Shown here: positions 15,875 to 23,937 of the stretch, one piece after another
Layout: every line of letters begins with the position of its first letter
Numbering within the stretch: position 1 is the first letter of the stretch
Assembly (NCBI GenBank): GCA_004294385.1
Contig: REAP01000008.1
Span: 1 to 42,860, forward strand
DNA from: Oscillatoriales cyanobacterium
GTDB lineage: Bacteria > Cyanobacteriota > Cyanobacteriia > Cyanobacteriales > Microcoleaceae
Reading direction: 5' to 3'
Length of the DNA stretch: 42,860 bases
Made by a program: the position numbers and the translations under genes
The notes under the pieces: model-generated
What the model saw: only the letters and a program-made list of their open reading frames with translations
What the model was told of the DNA's origin: nothing
Database searches by the model: none

Positions 15875-17596
15875 ATGGATTTTGAAGAAATGCTCAAACT
15901 TGTGGATACAGCGGTTTTTGCCGAAACGGAAAGACACCTCAGCGACCCCGAAGTAACGATTCTGCGCGGGGCGTGTTTGGGGATGACCTACGAGCAAATG
16001 GCCGAGAGTTCTCAATATAAGATGAATTACCTGATGCGAGATGTCGGGCCCAAGTTCTGGAAATTGCTTTCGGAAATTTTTCGAGAAGAAGTCAGCAAAA
16101 CTAATTTCCGAGCAGCACTGGAGCGACATTTACGATCGCCCTCCAGACAAATGTCGCCCCAGACGATATCGCCTCAAACACCGCTGCTGTCTGACTCTGC
16201 GTTGATTTATGGCGAAAGTCCTCAGAGCCCGCTAGTGGATTGGGGTGAAGCCCCAGATATTTTCAAATTTTGTGGCCGCACTCAACAAATCAGCGAACTC
16301 ACGGAGTGGATTATTGCAGAACACTGCCGCTTGGTAGTTTTAAGCGGAGTCGGCGGGATTGGGAAGACAACTCTGTCGGTAAAGTTAGCCCAACAACTTC
16401 AGGGGGAATTTGATTGCGTAATTTGGCGATCGCTCCGTCAAGCACCAACGATCGCCAATTTGTTAACTTACTTGATGCAATTTTTTGAGCGATCGCCCCA
16501 AATTAACTTATCAGTTGATGTGGATGAAAGAATCTCACAACTAATAGAAAAATTGCGACATTCCAAATGTCTGATCGTGCTGGATGGTTTGGAAACAATC
16601 TTAGAGCCGACTAAGCTAGCCGGACATTATCGAGAAGGCTATGAGAAGTATGGCGAATTAATCCAAAGAATTGCAGAACAACAGCATCAAAGCTGCTTAG
16701 TCATCGTCACGCGGGAAGTACCGGAGGCGATCGAGCTGCTAGTGGGCGATCGTGCGCCAGTTCGAGCTTTAAAATTGGCAGGTTTGAATGAGACAGAAGC
16801 ACGCGATATTTTTCAATCTCAAGATTTGTCAGATGAGAACAAATGGACAGAACTGATTAAGATTTATCAAGGAAATCCCTTAGAATTAAAACTTGTCGCT
16901 CCTGCTATTCGTGAATTGTTTAGTGGCAAAGTCTCTGACTTTCTTAAACGCCAAACTTTTGTATTTGGAGGGATTAAAGCTTTATTAAACGACCAATTTG
17001 AACGATTGGAAGGTTTAGAAAAAGCAATTATGTATTGGTTGGCGATCGAAGCTTCCCCGGTTTCTTTAGAACAGTTAGCTGACTATCTTTTATTTCCGGT
17101 ATCTGAATCGGAAATTTTAGAAGCCTTATCTTCCTTGCTGCGCCGGGAGTTGATTGATAAAAAGGCTCGCAGCGGTCAAACTGAGTTCGTGCTGCACCAA
17201 GTTTTAATGCAGTACGTGACAGAGCAATTGACGAACCAAGTTTGCAAAGAAATTTTTTCGATGCTCAAAAATTCCAAAGCTGAGGGAAACAAAATTCAAT
17301 TACTTAAAAGTCATCTGGTGTTTAAAAATCAACAGCTAAATTCAAATCCCAAAACTGCTAGTCAAAAAAACTCGATCGCCATTTCTGTCAAGGAGCATCT
17401 GACTAAGTTGTTTAAAAGCAATAGCAAAAGTTACGAGCAGTTAAATAAAGTTTATTCTTTGCTCCAAAATCAGCCTTTGCTAGAAATCGGATACATTGAG
17501 GATAACTTCCAAAATTTGCTAGCAGTTATGCAAGCAGAGGAAAAAAATATCACACCAGGCGATCGGAAAAAACAGCAAAAACAACTTGTCAGATAA
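15875..17596 (+). CDS. NB-ARC STAND NTPase with N-terminal HTH-like adaptor
   Basis: The N-terminal 85 residues (LRGACLGMTYEQMAE ... VGPKFWKLLSEIFREEVSK) form the HTH-like adaptor common at the start of cyanobacterial NB-ARC and VWA-MoxR-associated proteins. The NB-ARC core follows: FCGR at 132-135, Walker A GVGGIGKT at 158-165, Walker B LIVLDGLE at 233-240, and VIVTREVPE as sensor motif. A winged-helix segment lies around 385-450. The protein then ends after about 120 Lys/Asn/Ser-rich residues without the WD40 or TPR repeats that usually form the ligand sensor. It may be truncated, or its sensor may be supplied in trans by the neighbouring TPR kinase. It is divergent from the GTPase operon, so shared control is plausible. 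Confidence 0.85.
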   Translation: MDFEEMLKLVDTAVFAETERHLSDPEVTILRGACLGMTYEQMAESSQYKMNYLMRDVGPKFWKLLSEIFREEVSKTNFRAALERHLRSPSRQMSPQTISPQTPLLSDSALIYGESPQSPLVDWGEAPDIFKFCGRTQQISELTEWIIAEHCRLVVLSGVGGIGKTTLSVKLAQQLQGEFDCVIWRSLRQAPTIANLLTYLMQFFERSPQINLSVDVDERISQLIEKLRHSKCLIVLDGLETILEPTKLAGHYREGYEKYGELIQRIAEQQHQSCLVIVTREVPEAIELLVGDRAPVRALKLAGLNETEARDIFQSQDLSDENKWTELIKIYQGNPLELKLVAPAIRELFSGKVSDFLKRQTFVFGGIKALLNDQFERLEGLEKAIMYWLAIEASPVSLEQLADYLLFPVSESEILEALSSLLRRELIDKKARSGQTEFVLHQVLMQYVTEQLTNQVCKEIFSMLKNSKAEGNKIQLLKSHLVFKNQQLNSNPKTASQKNSIAISVKEHLTKLFKSNSKSYEQLNKVYSLLQNQPLLEIGYIEDNFQNLLAVMQAEEKNITPGDRKKQQKQLVR

Positions 17597-17606
17597 CTAA
17601 TATCTA

Positions 17607-17691
17607 CAGGAATTACGCAACAATCTTATAAATGGGGCAACCACGGGGGGTTTGCCCCTACAAGACACTATATGGATGTGCGTAAGTCCTG
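17607..17691. mobile_element. 85-bp MITE with 13-bp terminal inverted repeats
   Basis: Left end CAGGAATTACGCA and right end TGCGTAAGTCCTG are inverted repeats matching at 12 of 13 positions. The interior contains GGGGCAACCACGGGGGG and its partner TTTGCCCCTAC, forming a hairpin. It has no coding capacity, so it would be mobilised by a transposase in trans. It fills the gap between the NB-ARC and kinase genes. Confidence 0.75.
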
Positions 17692-17729
17692 ATTTAGTTC
17701 TTTGAGTTGAGGTTAATGAGGAGGAGATA

Positions 17730-19436
17730 ATGGATAGCCTTGATGAGCAAATGTTGGGAGAAGAGAGTGTTAACTACTGCATCAATCCTAGGTGTAAACA
17801 GCGTCAAAACCCTTACGGTTTCGAGACTTGCCTTACTTGTGGCACGTCATTGTTAATCAACAATCGTTATCGAGCGGTGAGAATGCTACATCAAAGCGAT
17901 CGCACCGAAATTTTTGAATTAGAAGATTTTGGATTTGGGGAAGCGGGTTGCGATATTCCCAAAATTTTGAAAGTGCTAACCGATGATAGTAATCCCAATG
18001 TAGTTCGTCTGTTTCAGCAAGAAGAACTGATATTACGCTGTCTCAAATCTCTGGAAGTACCTAAAGTTTTCCCTGGAGCATACTTTACTTTTCAACCTAT
18101 TGATGGTAATAATAATCTGCACTGTTTAGTAATGGAGGAAATTCAAGGTAAAAATCTCGAACAATGGCTGAAAGAAAACGGAATAATTTCTGAAAATCAA
18201 GCCCTTGATTGGCTAAAGCAACTAACAAAGATTTTGAACGGGGTACACAGCAAAGGTTTTTTTCATCGAGATATTAAGCCCAGCAACATTATGTGCTGTC
18301 CTGACGGAAGCCTAGTATTCATTGACTTTGGTGCTGCAACAAAAATAACTTCGGATACCTATATTGATAAATATGAAAATAGAGATACTACGCTGATTTT
18401 ATCACGAGGATATACACCTCCTGAACAAGAACATGGCACTGCAATTCCCAAATCTGACTTGTTTGCCTTGGGGCGGACTTTTGTACATTTGCTAACTGAC
18501 AATCACCCATATGATTTAGCCATAACTGCAAATAGAAAACTAATTTGGCGAGACTTAGCACCACAAATTTCAGTAAATTTTGCAGATTTAATTGACGAGA
18601 TGATGGCTGATGAATCTCAGCGTCGCCCTCAAAATCCCAGCACGGTTTTGCAACGTTTAGCTCAAATTGAGTGCAGTCATCTAACTGTTGCAAAGTTCTT
18701 TCGTCAAGCTCTAAGTAAAAACCATTACATTGGATTAAATGGGATTAATTATCGTCTGGCTGGGTTAGGGCTAGGTATATCGCTGTTCTTGGGAATTATC
18801 GGTTTAAAATTATTGGCTCCTCAGTGGGCTGTTTCTTTAAATAATTACGCTGCTGATAAGTACGCCGCTGATAACTTCGATACCGCTAATTTTTATCTAA
18901 ATTTAGCACTTTTTATTGAGCCCAACTGTGGTGAATCTCATTATATTCAAGGTTTGATTTTTGAGGCAAATCGAGACTTTAATGCCGCGCGTAATAGCTA
19001 CGAAAAGGCTATAATAAGTGTTCCTGAAAAATCCCTGAATAATTTAGCTCGATTGGATATTCTGGAAAAACGGTATTCGGCTGCTCTTCCTCGACTGAAA
19101 AGAGGATTGCTGCTTGTCAAAGAAGTAGATTTAAAGTCGGCTTTGCACAAGAATATGGGCTGGGCTTTGTTGGAAATGGGGGATTATCAGCAGGCGGAAA
19201 TACAATTAAATGACGCGATCGCACTTAATAGCGATCGGGCTTCTGCGTACTGTCTGCTAGCGCGGGCGCGAGAAGCTCAAAAAGATAGCAGCGGGGCATT
19301 CACGGCTTGGCACAACTGCCTGAAATACGCTCCAAAGGAAAAATATCAGCCGGAACTGGACAAATGGGTGATTGAAGGAAAAAAGTTCTTGGAAGTTCAA
19401 AGAAATGATGGGGTGACAAGTATTCCAATACCTTAA
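17730..19436 (+). CDS. Ser/Thr protein kinase, zinc ribbon - kinase - TM - TPR
   Basis: The N-terminus carries a four-Cys zinc ribbon (Cys17, Cys22, Cys34, Cys37). The Hanks-type kinase domain follows: Lys81 in the ILKVL strand, VMEEIQGKNL hinge, HRDIKPSN at 179-186, DFG at 199-201, TPPEQ as the substrate lobe. The glycine loop is weak. One TM helix (about 338-356) leads to extracytoplasmic TPR-like repeats up to residue 560 (ANFYLNLALFIEPN, AEIQLNDAIALNSDRASAY). All catalytic residues seem present, so it should be active. GAGGAGGAG is upstream of the ATG. Its neighbours are an NB-ARC protein and, across the divergent promoter, FHA-like proteins, which read Thr phosphorylation. A kinase-FHA circuit is a reasonable hypothesis. 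Confidence 0.9.
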   Translation: MDSLDEQMLGEESVNYCINPRCKQRQNPYGFETCLTCGTSLLINNRYRAVRMLHQSDRTEIFELEDFGFGEAGCDIPKILKVLTDDSNPNVVRLFQQEELILRCLKSLEVPKVFPGAYFTFQPIDGNNNLHCLVMEEIQGKNLEQWLKENGIISENQALDWLKQLTKILNGVHSKGFFHRDIKPSNIMCCPDGSLVFIDFGAATKITSDTYIDKYENRDTTLILSRGYTPPEQEHGTAIPKSDLFALGRTFVHLLTDNHPYDLAITANRKLIWRDLAPQISVNFADLIDEMMADESQRRPQNPSTVLQRLAQIECSHLTVAKFFRQALSKNHYIGLNGINYRLAGLGLGISLFLGIIGLKLLAPQWAVSLNNYAADKYAADNFDTANFYLNLALFIEPNCGESHYIQGLIFEANRDFNAARNSYEKAIISVPEKSLNNLARLDILEKRYSAALPRLKRGLLLVKEVDLKSALHKNMGWALLEMGDYQQAEIQLNDAIALNSDRASAYCLLARAREAQKDSSGAFTAWHNCLKYAPKEKYQPELDKWVIEGKKFLEVQRNDGVTSIPIP

Positions 19437-19480
19437 TATACAACAAATTTTGTCGATTATAGCTTTAAAATCAGATGAAT

Positions 19481-19508
19481 CGCACCATTATTCAGCTTGT
19501 ATGGTGCG
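19481..19508 (+). terminator. Hairpin downstream of kinase gene
   Basis: CGCACCAT and ATGGTGCG form a perfect 8-bp stem with a 12-nt loop, 45 nt after the kinase stop. No U-tract follows directly, so termination is probable but not certain. Confidence 0.5.
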
Positions 19509-19643
19509 TCACTCTTGAGTTTAGTCCGAAAAATTTGGGTTTTCCCAACTGACGACCATACTAATTGTGCTAGTTGCGTCGAAAACGGTAACAAACAAAA
19601 AAGCTGTTAAACGATCGCCCTTGCATAAAAATCCCCCAATACT

Positions 19644-19659
19644 ACCGATATATAAACAG
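19644..19659 (+). promoter_or_regulatory. ACCGATATA motif, copy 1
   Basis: ACCGATATATAAACAG ends 51 nt before the ATG of the small peptide gene. The flank TTGCATAAA 17 nt further upstream is also shared with copy 4 (41964). See the finding on this motif. Confidence 0.55.
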
Positions 19660-19710
19660 AGGGAAGTAAAACCTCAAGTTTCTTTACCCCTGTTTAAGTA
19701 GGAGTTAATT

Positions 19711-19896
19711 ATGCAAAGGTCATTCACCGTCTTAGAAACTGCCTTGATTTCGCTGTTAGTTGCCAATTTGATTAACGGTATGTACTTAGAACCGAAAACA
19801 AATGCTGCTGTAGCTGCACCGGGCGATCGCCCTTCATCTATTATCCCTACCACCGGCCAATGTGAATGTCCCAGAACTCCACCTGGTGGCAAATAA
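19711..19896 (+). CDS. Small membrane/exported peptide, 61 aa
   Basis: The N-terminal 24 residues form a hydrophobic signal-like helix (VLETALISLLVANLI). The C-terminal half is Pro/Gly/Ala-rich and carries a QCECPRTPPGGK end with two cysteines spaced CxC. No family recognised. TAGGAG precedes the ATG at a good spacing and the upstream motif supports a real gene. It could be an exported short peptide or a membrane-anchored regulator. Codons overlap slightly with the reading frame that leads into the next gene, but that gene has its own start. Confidence 0.6.
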   Translation: MQRSFTVLETALISLLVANLINGMYLEPKTNAAVAAPGDRPSSIIPTTGQCECPRTPPGGK

Positions 19897-19928
19897 CAGA
19901 AATCGATCGCATAATTCTTCATTGCTTA

Positions 19929-19944
19929 ACCGATATACAAATAG
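19929..19944 (+). promoter_or_regulatory. ACCGATATA motif, copy 2
   Basis: ACCGATATACAAATAG ends 61 nt before the ATG of the YbjN-like gene and overlaps the first base pairs of a hairpin (19943-19964). Confidence 0.5.
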
Positions 19945-19964
19945 CAGCGCACAAAGGCGCTGCT
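19943..19964 (+). terminator. Hairpin AGCAGCGC/GCGCTGCT
   Basis: Perfect 8-bp stem with a 6-nt loop, 46 nt after the small peptide stop and before the YbjN-like gene. It could end the peptide transcript or sit in the 5' leader of the next gene. Confidence 0.5.
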
Positions 19965-20005
19965 GTCAACCTGAAAATCATCTATATATTAGGAACACAA
20001 AACTC

Positions 20006-20539
20006 ATGGCTACCACACTTCCTTTTATCGCCCACTGTCTAGAAAAACGCGGCTGGCAATATAAGTTCGATGCTGATAATACTCGCGTCATTACTGGTGT
20101 CAAAGCTGAAAATGTCGATAATTTTGTAATCTTCATCCAGCTTAGCGAAAATGGCGAATTTCTGCAATTCGTTGCGCCGCAATTGCTGGCGGTGAAAGAC
20201 TGCCTTTATAAGGGCCTCCTGTTTCAGACAATGCTGGCTATTAGCTGGGAAGTCAAGATGCTGCGGTTTGAATACGATCCTACAGATGGCGAAGTTCGCG
20301 CTTCTATTGAGTTGCCGATCGAGGATGCCCACGTAACAGAATGCTTGTTTAATCGGTGTTTGAGCGGTTTAATTCAGTTGGTGGACTCGAACGCAATGCC
20401 CAGGTTAAATGCGGTGTTGGCGACTGGTGTCGATCCGGGGCGGAAAGATTTAGCCGCACAGTTGTTAGATGGGATGCCCGATGAGTTGTTGAATTTGCTG
20501 GGAGATGCGATCGCCCATCGCCGGCAACACGATACTTAG
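20006..20539 (+). CDS. YbjN-like (T3SS chaperone-fold) protein
   Basis: A 177-residue soluble protein. The alternating beta pattern (VITGVKAENVDNFVIFIQLSE ... FVAPQLLAVKD ... AISWEVKMLRFEYDPTDGEV) matches the YbjN/sensory transduction regulator fold, with a C-terminal amphipathic tail. The exact function of these proteins in cyanobacteria is unknown; related ones act as chaperones or regulators. The ATG at 20006 follows AGGA and is chosen over an upstream in-frame ATG at 19862 that lies inside the preceding peptide gene. Confidence 0.65.
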   Translation: MATTLPFIAHCLEKRGWQYKFDADNTRVITGVKAENVDNFVIFIQLSENGEFLQFVAPQLLAVKDCLYKGLLFQTMLAISWEVKMLRFEYDPTDGEVRASIELPIEDAHVTECLFNRCLSGLIQLVDSNAMPRLNAVLATGVDPGRKDLAAQLLDGMPDELLNLLGDAIAHRRQHDT

Positions 20540-20568
20540 GGGTTTTTCTGGGATTTCCCATTAAATTC

Positions 20569-20681
20569 GATCCCCCTAAATCCCCCTTAAGAAGGGGGAC
20601 TTTGAAGAAGTCTCAACCCCTTGAAAAGGCGGACTTTAAGACTCTTGCTCCCCCCTTTTTAAGGGGGGCTGGGGGGGGATC
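20569..20681. repeat. Inverted repeat with C/G runs
   Basis: Begins GATCCCCCTAAATCCCCCTT and ends in the near-complement GGGGCTGGGGGGGGATC, with an internal AAGTC hairpin. Same family as 1589-1670. Confidence 0.8.
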
Positions 20682-20692
20682 TCTTTTGACTA

Positions 20693-20776
20693 AGGACAAC
20701 TGTCAACTTTCAACTATGAGGGCGATCGCGGGGGCATCGCCCCTACCAACTGTCAACTATCAACTATCAACTACTG
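20693..20776. repeat. Heptamer-type short repeats (TCAACTA/TCAACTG)
   Basis: TCAACTA/TCAACTG/TCAACTT units occur in several copies on either side of a CGATCGCG-containing stretch. This matches the short tandemly repeated heptamers known from cyanobacteria. Confidence 0.7.
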
Positions 20777-20789
20777 AGGATTGTGAAAA

Positions 20790-21827
20790 ATGGCTAATTC
20801 GATCGCACTTCGCCGCCCACCTGTTACCGCCCCGTCTGAGGGGCTGCAACAATCGAAAAATGAATTTTGGGGTAAACAACTGTTGCGGGCGATCGGCTCC
20901 CAGCAGCTCAAAATCGCCGAACAGACAGCGTTTTGGGGAACTTTGGCCACAGCGACGATCGCGGCGGTTTCTCAACAGACAATGGTTGCAATTCCCTTAT
21001 CTTTGTGCTGCGGGCTGAGTTTAATTAACCGCCGCCGTTTTGAGGAAGTTTTGCAGCAGCGTCTGGCGGCTGCGACAGCAGAAATAGCGACTGTTCGCAC
21101 AATGGAAAATCGGCTTGATGCGATCGCGATCGGTTCGATTCAGGAACGAATTTTGACTTTGGAGAAAGCACAGTTGCAGGGGCAAATTACTCAATTGCAA
21201 CAGTGGGTAAGTGATTTGGACGATCGCGTGGATGAATTGGGCGATCGAACTCAGAAACTCGATGAAATGCAGCAGCAACTAGCCGCACTCAAACGGTTAA
21301 CATCCGTACCTGCAAAAACAGGTCGTGGGCGAGTAGCAATATTTATTGATGGCGCTAACCTGTTTTATGCAATTCAGGAATTGGGAATCAGAATTGACTA
21401 TACCAAATTCCTGAAATATTTAGTAGGAGACGATACTTTATTTCGGGCTTTTTACTATACTGGAGTAGAAGCTGCGGATGAGAAACAGCACGGCTTTTTG
21501 TTGTGGATGCGACATCACGGTTTCCGGGTGGTATCTAAGCCGGTGTTGCAGCGCCCGGATGGATCTAAAAAAGCGAATTTGGATGTAGAGATGGCAATGG
21601 ATATTGTTAGTTTAGCAGGGCAATACGACACGGTTGTTTTGGTGGGTGGGGATGGAGATTTGGCTTGCGCGCTGCATAAGGTAAGCGATTGCAGGGCTAG
21701 GGTGGAGGTGGTGAGTTTGCGATCGATGACGAGTGAGGCGTTGATTGATGTGGCGGATTCTTATGTGGATTTGGAGGAGATTAAGGGGAAGATTTGTAAG
21801 CAAGACTTATGCAACGGGCATCGATAA
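20790..21827 (+). CDS. LabA-like NYN/PIN domain protein with coiled coil
   Basis: Residues 40-80 are hydrophobic (ATATIAAVSQQTMVAIPLSLCCGLSLI), probably one or two membrane helices. Residues 84-170 form a coiled coil (heptads LEKAQLQGQITQLQQWVSDLDDRVDELGDRTQKL). The NYN nuclease domain follows, with AIFIDGANLF (Asp187), ANLDVEMAMD (Asp265) and LVGGDGDLA (Asp288, Asp290), the acidic residues that would bind Mg2+ for RNA cleavage. LabA-type proteins are linked to circadian output in Synechococcus. Here the membrane-coiled-coil extension is unusual, and the role is unknown. The ribosome site is weak. Confidence 0.85.
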   Translation: MANSIALRRPPVTAPSEGLQQSKNEFWGKQLLRAIGSQQLKIAEQTAFWGTLATATIAAVSQQTMVAIPLSLCCGLSLINRRRFEEVLQQRLAAATAEIATVRTMENRLDAIAIGSIQERILTLEKAQLQGQITQLQQWVSDLDDRVDELGDRTQKLDEMQQQLAALKRLTSVPAKTGRGRVAIFIDGANLFYAIQELGIRIDYTKFLKYLVGDDTLFRAFYYTGVEAADEKQHGFLLWMRHHGFRVVSKPVLQRPDGSKKANLDVEMAMDIVSLAGQYDTVVLVGGDGDLACALHKVSDCRARVEVVSLRSMTSEALIDVADSYVDLEEIKGKICKQDLCNGHR

Positions 21828-21830
21828 TAT

Positions 21831-21850
21831 CGGTAGGACGAAGCCTACCG
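21831..21850 (+). terminator. CGGTAGG/CCTACCG hairpin
   Basis: Perfect 7-bp stem with a 6-nt loop, directly after the NYN stop codon. Probable transcript end or repeat; no T-run follows. Confidence 0.45.
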
Positions 21851-21866
21851 CAACTGGAAGGAAGGC

Positions 21867-21906
21867 CATGAGGAATTTGGGGGCGACTTGGGCGACGCGG
21901 CTTAAG
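21867..21906 (+). pseudogene. 3' remnant of the gene at 27221, 40-bp identical
   Basis: These 40 bp are identical to 27610-27649, near the end of the 27221-27751 coding region, and in that frame encode MRNLGATWATRLK, then RIGIG and a stop at about 21922. The rest of the gene is missing. It marks one end of a duplicated segment that continues into the promoter block at 21925. Confidence 0.7.
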
Positions 21907-21924
21907 AGAATCGGGATTGGGTGA

Positions 21925-21971
21925 GGTGGGGGGTACTTTCTGAGTATAATTGAGGGCATCCCTTTTTTGCT
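21925..21971 (+). promoter_or_regulatory. Promoter block of cassette 1
   Basis: 47 bp matching 27727-27773 at 43 positions. It contains TATAAT (21945-21950), a perfect -10 hexamer, 36 nt before the sigma-like ATG, then GGGCATCCCTTTTTTGCT. No TTGACA-like -35 is seen at the expected distance. Confidence 0.6.
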
Positions 21972-21986
21972 CTGATTCACGCCCCT

Positions 21987-22685
21987 ATGGATGATGCGTC
22001 GTTATGTCAACTGATCCGAGAAGCCTTGCACTCTCCTCAAAAGGCAGAGACACTAGCACTCGCGATCGATCAATTGCCGGAAGTTAAGAGATATCTTGGT
22101 CAAGGTTGGATGCCATATTATGATGAAGCTCTCCCGGTGACGGAAAGGGATGTTAAGCGCAATATTAATAAGTTTCCTCAAAATTACCGCTTGAATTTGG
22201 ACACTACAAATTGTAAAAATCCTTCTGATTCTGGGAATGTTCGCAAAAAATTTATTAGCTGGGTAATGATGATTCTCAGACGAGATTGCTACGATGTCAA
22301 GCGCGGGCAAAAGAATCGACCAAGAACTGTGAGTTTGAGCGATCCAGCAGGTATCGATCGAGGAGGAACGATAGAAGATACTATACCAGATACACAAAGT
22401 CTTAATAGCCTTGAAATTATTCTGGCTGAAGAAGAATTGCAAGAGAATCAAGAGCAACAAAAAGAACTGAAGCGTCTGATAGAATCATTATTGTGTCATC
22501 CAAATGGATACCCCCATTGTACTTGCTACGAACTGATTCAAAGACGTTTGCTGAAAACTCCGCCTCAGCAATGGATGGAAATAGCGATAGAATTAGAAAC
22601 ACCCTATGGAACTGTCACTTCTCATTGGAATAGAAAATGCAAAAAACGTCTAGAAGAGATTTCAAAAAATTCTAGTAACAAGTAG
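21987..22685 (+). CDS. Sigma-70-like regulator, cassette 1
   Basis: A 232-residue protein close to the one at 38989 (both have LALAIDQLPEVKRY, PYYDEALP, RDVKRNINKFPQ, WV.MILRRDCYDVKR). The latter stretch resembles sigma region 2 helices. The C-terminus (EIAIELETPYGTVTSHWNRKCKKRL) resembles a region 4 helix-turn-helix. It lacks conserved core-polymerase contact residues that I could verify, so whether it binds RNA polymerase is open. It is the first gene of the cassette, 11 nt before the DUF1822 gene. It may control the cassette or transmit its signal. Confidence 0.65.
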   Translation: MDDASLCQLIREALHSPQKAETLALAIDQLPEVKRYLGQGWMPYYDEALPVTERDVKRNINKFPQNYRLNLDTTNCKNPSDSGNVRKKFISWVMMILRRDCYDVKRGQKNRPRTVSLSDPAGIDRGGTIEDTIPDTQSLNSLEIILAEEELQENQEQQKELKRLIESLLCHPNGYPHCTCYELIQRRLLKTPPQQWMEIAIELETPYGTVTSHWNRKCKKRLEEISKNSSNK

Positions 22686-22696
22686 GAAAAAACATC

Positions 22697-23914
22697 ATGA
22701 AAAATATAGATAATTGTGAACTGACAATTCAACTCTCTAAGCAAGCTCACCAAGATGCTCATAAATTTGCTTCTCAACAATCAACACCAGAAAAGGTCAA
22801 ACAAGTTTATACAAATACTTTAGCTGTTTATGCTGTTCGTCATTTCTTGCAATGGCTGGGTATTGAAACTGATTTGAGCGCAGGCGACAGTTGGCATTCT
22901 GTTATCAGATGCTTTAATGATGTGGCTGATTTGGTAATTCCCGATTTGGGTAAACTGGAATGTCGTCCGGTTTTACCTGGAAAAACAGTTATTTCTCTAC
23001 CTCCAGAAGTGACTGAGGACAGAATTGCCTATATTGCCGTTCAATTTCAGGAACAATTAAACGAGGTGCAGTTGTTGGGATTTTATCCAGCAATAGATCC
23101 ACAATCACCGCCTGAAACAATAGAAATTTCCCGTCTTCAACCAATAGAAACATTGATTGATTATATCGATCGCCTAGAATCAGCCCAGTTTTTCTTACAA
23201 AGTGATGAAGATGTAGCAGTTAAGGTTAGGGAAGGATTAGCAGACCAGCCAACTTCAGAGATTGCTGCTCAATTGGAACGCATTTATCGCACCTATAACA
23301 AATACGAGCGACGGTATGCCGCCGGGGAGTTTTTAGCGAGTTACGTGCCTGCAAAACCAGATTTTGCCTTCAGAGGTGGCGCATCTGTTGTGGATAGAGA
23401 AGAGTCTGATGATTCACAACAAACTGAGTTGCAAGATTTAGCAGAAGAGTTGCTAGAAAAGTTGGATGAAATCTGGGGTGGAGAACCTGTAAATCAGCCA
23501 GTAGAGGTTTTGAGGCAATGGCTTGAGGGGATATTTAGGGAAGATTGGCAGCCCAAGGAAGCCGTCTTAACTGCTTATCGTAGAAGTGGAGAACAATCAC
23601 AAGAGGTTAGTCGTGTTAAGCTGATTGAGTTAGGCGGTCATGTAGTAGCGTTGTTAGTTTCGGTTGGCCTAGACTCTGAAAATGAATTCAGTATTCATTT
23701 ACGTTTGTATCCAGCGGCTCGTGCAATTCATCTGCCAGAAGGTATACAATTAAGTGCTGTAGATGATGAATCAGGAGAGATTCTTTTACAAGACCAAGCC
23801 GAGGAAACAAATGACTGGATACAAATCATAGTTGAGGGAGGAACTCAGGGCGATCGCTTCAGTGTCAAAGTAGCGTTCGGCGATATCAGCATTACGGAAT
23901 CTTTTGCAATTTAA
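22697..23914 (+). CDS. DUF1822 family protein, cassette 1
   Basis: A 405-residue member of the cyanobacterial DUF1822 family. It shows the typical start (TNTLAVYAVRHFLQWLGIETDL), the GKLECRPVLPG strand, VAVQF-type strands and the C-terminal beta segment (LRLYPAARAIHLPEGIQL ... GDRFSVKVAFGD). No signal peptide or TM. Function is unknown. In this window three DUF1822 genes each lie between a sigma-like and, in two cases, a CHAT gene, which suggests a protein connecting the two. Contains a 97-bp block almost identical to that of cassette 2. Confidence 0.88.
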   Translation: MKNIDNCELTIQLSKQAHQDAHKFASQQSTPEKVKQVYTNTLAVYAVRHFLQWLGIETDLSAGDSWHSVIRCFNDVADLVIPDLGKLECRPVLPGKTVISLPPEVTEDRIAYIAVQFQEQLNEVQLLGFYPAIDPQSPPETIEISRLQPIETLIDYIDRLESAQFFLQSDEDVAVKVREGLADQPTSEIAAQLERIYRTYNKYERRYAAGEFLASYVPAKPDFAFRGGASVVDREESDDSQQTELQDLAEELLEKLDEIWGGEPVNQPVEVLRQWLEGIFREDWQPKEAVLTAYRRSGEQSQEVSRVKLIELGGHVVALLVSVGLDSENEFSIHLRLYPAARAIHLPEGIQLSAVDDESGEILLQDQAEETNDWIQIIVEGGTQGDRFSVKVAFGDISITESFAI

Positions 23915-23937
23915 CCACAATTTATAGGTTGACACCA

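Noticed and set aside
19862..20005. N-terminal extension of the YbjN-like protein
   Set aside because: It would overlap the peptide gene, and the extension is Asn/Arg/Ser-rich without fold; ATG at 20006 fits the family start.
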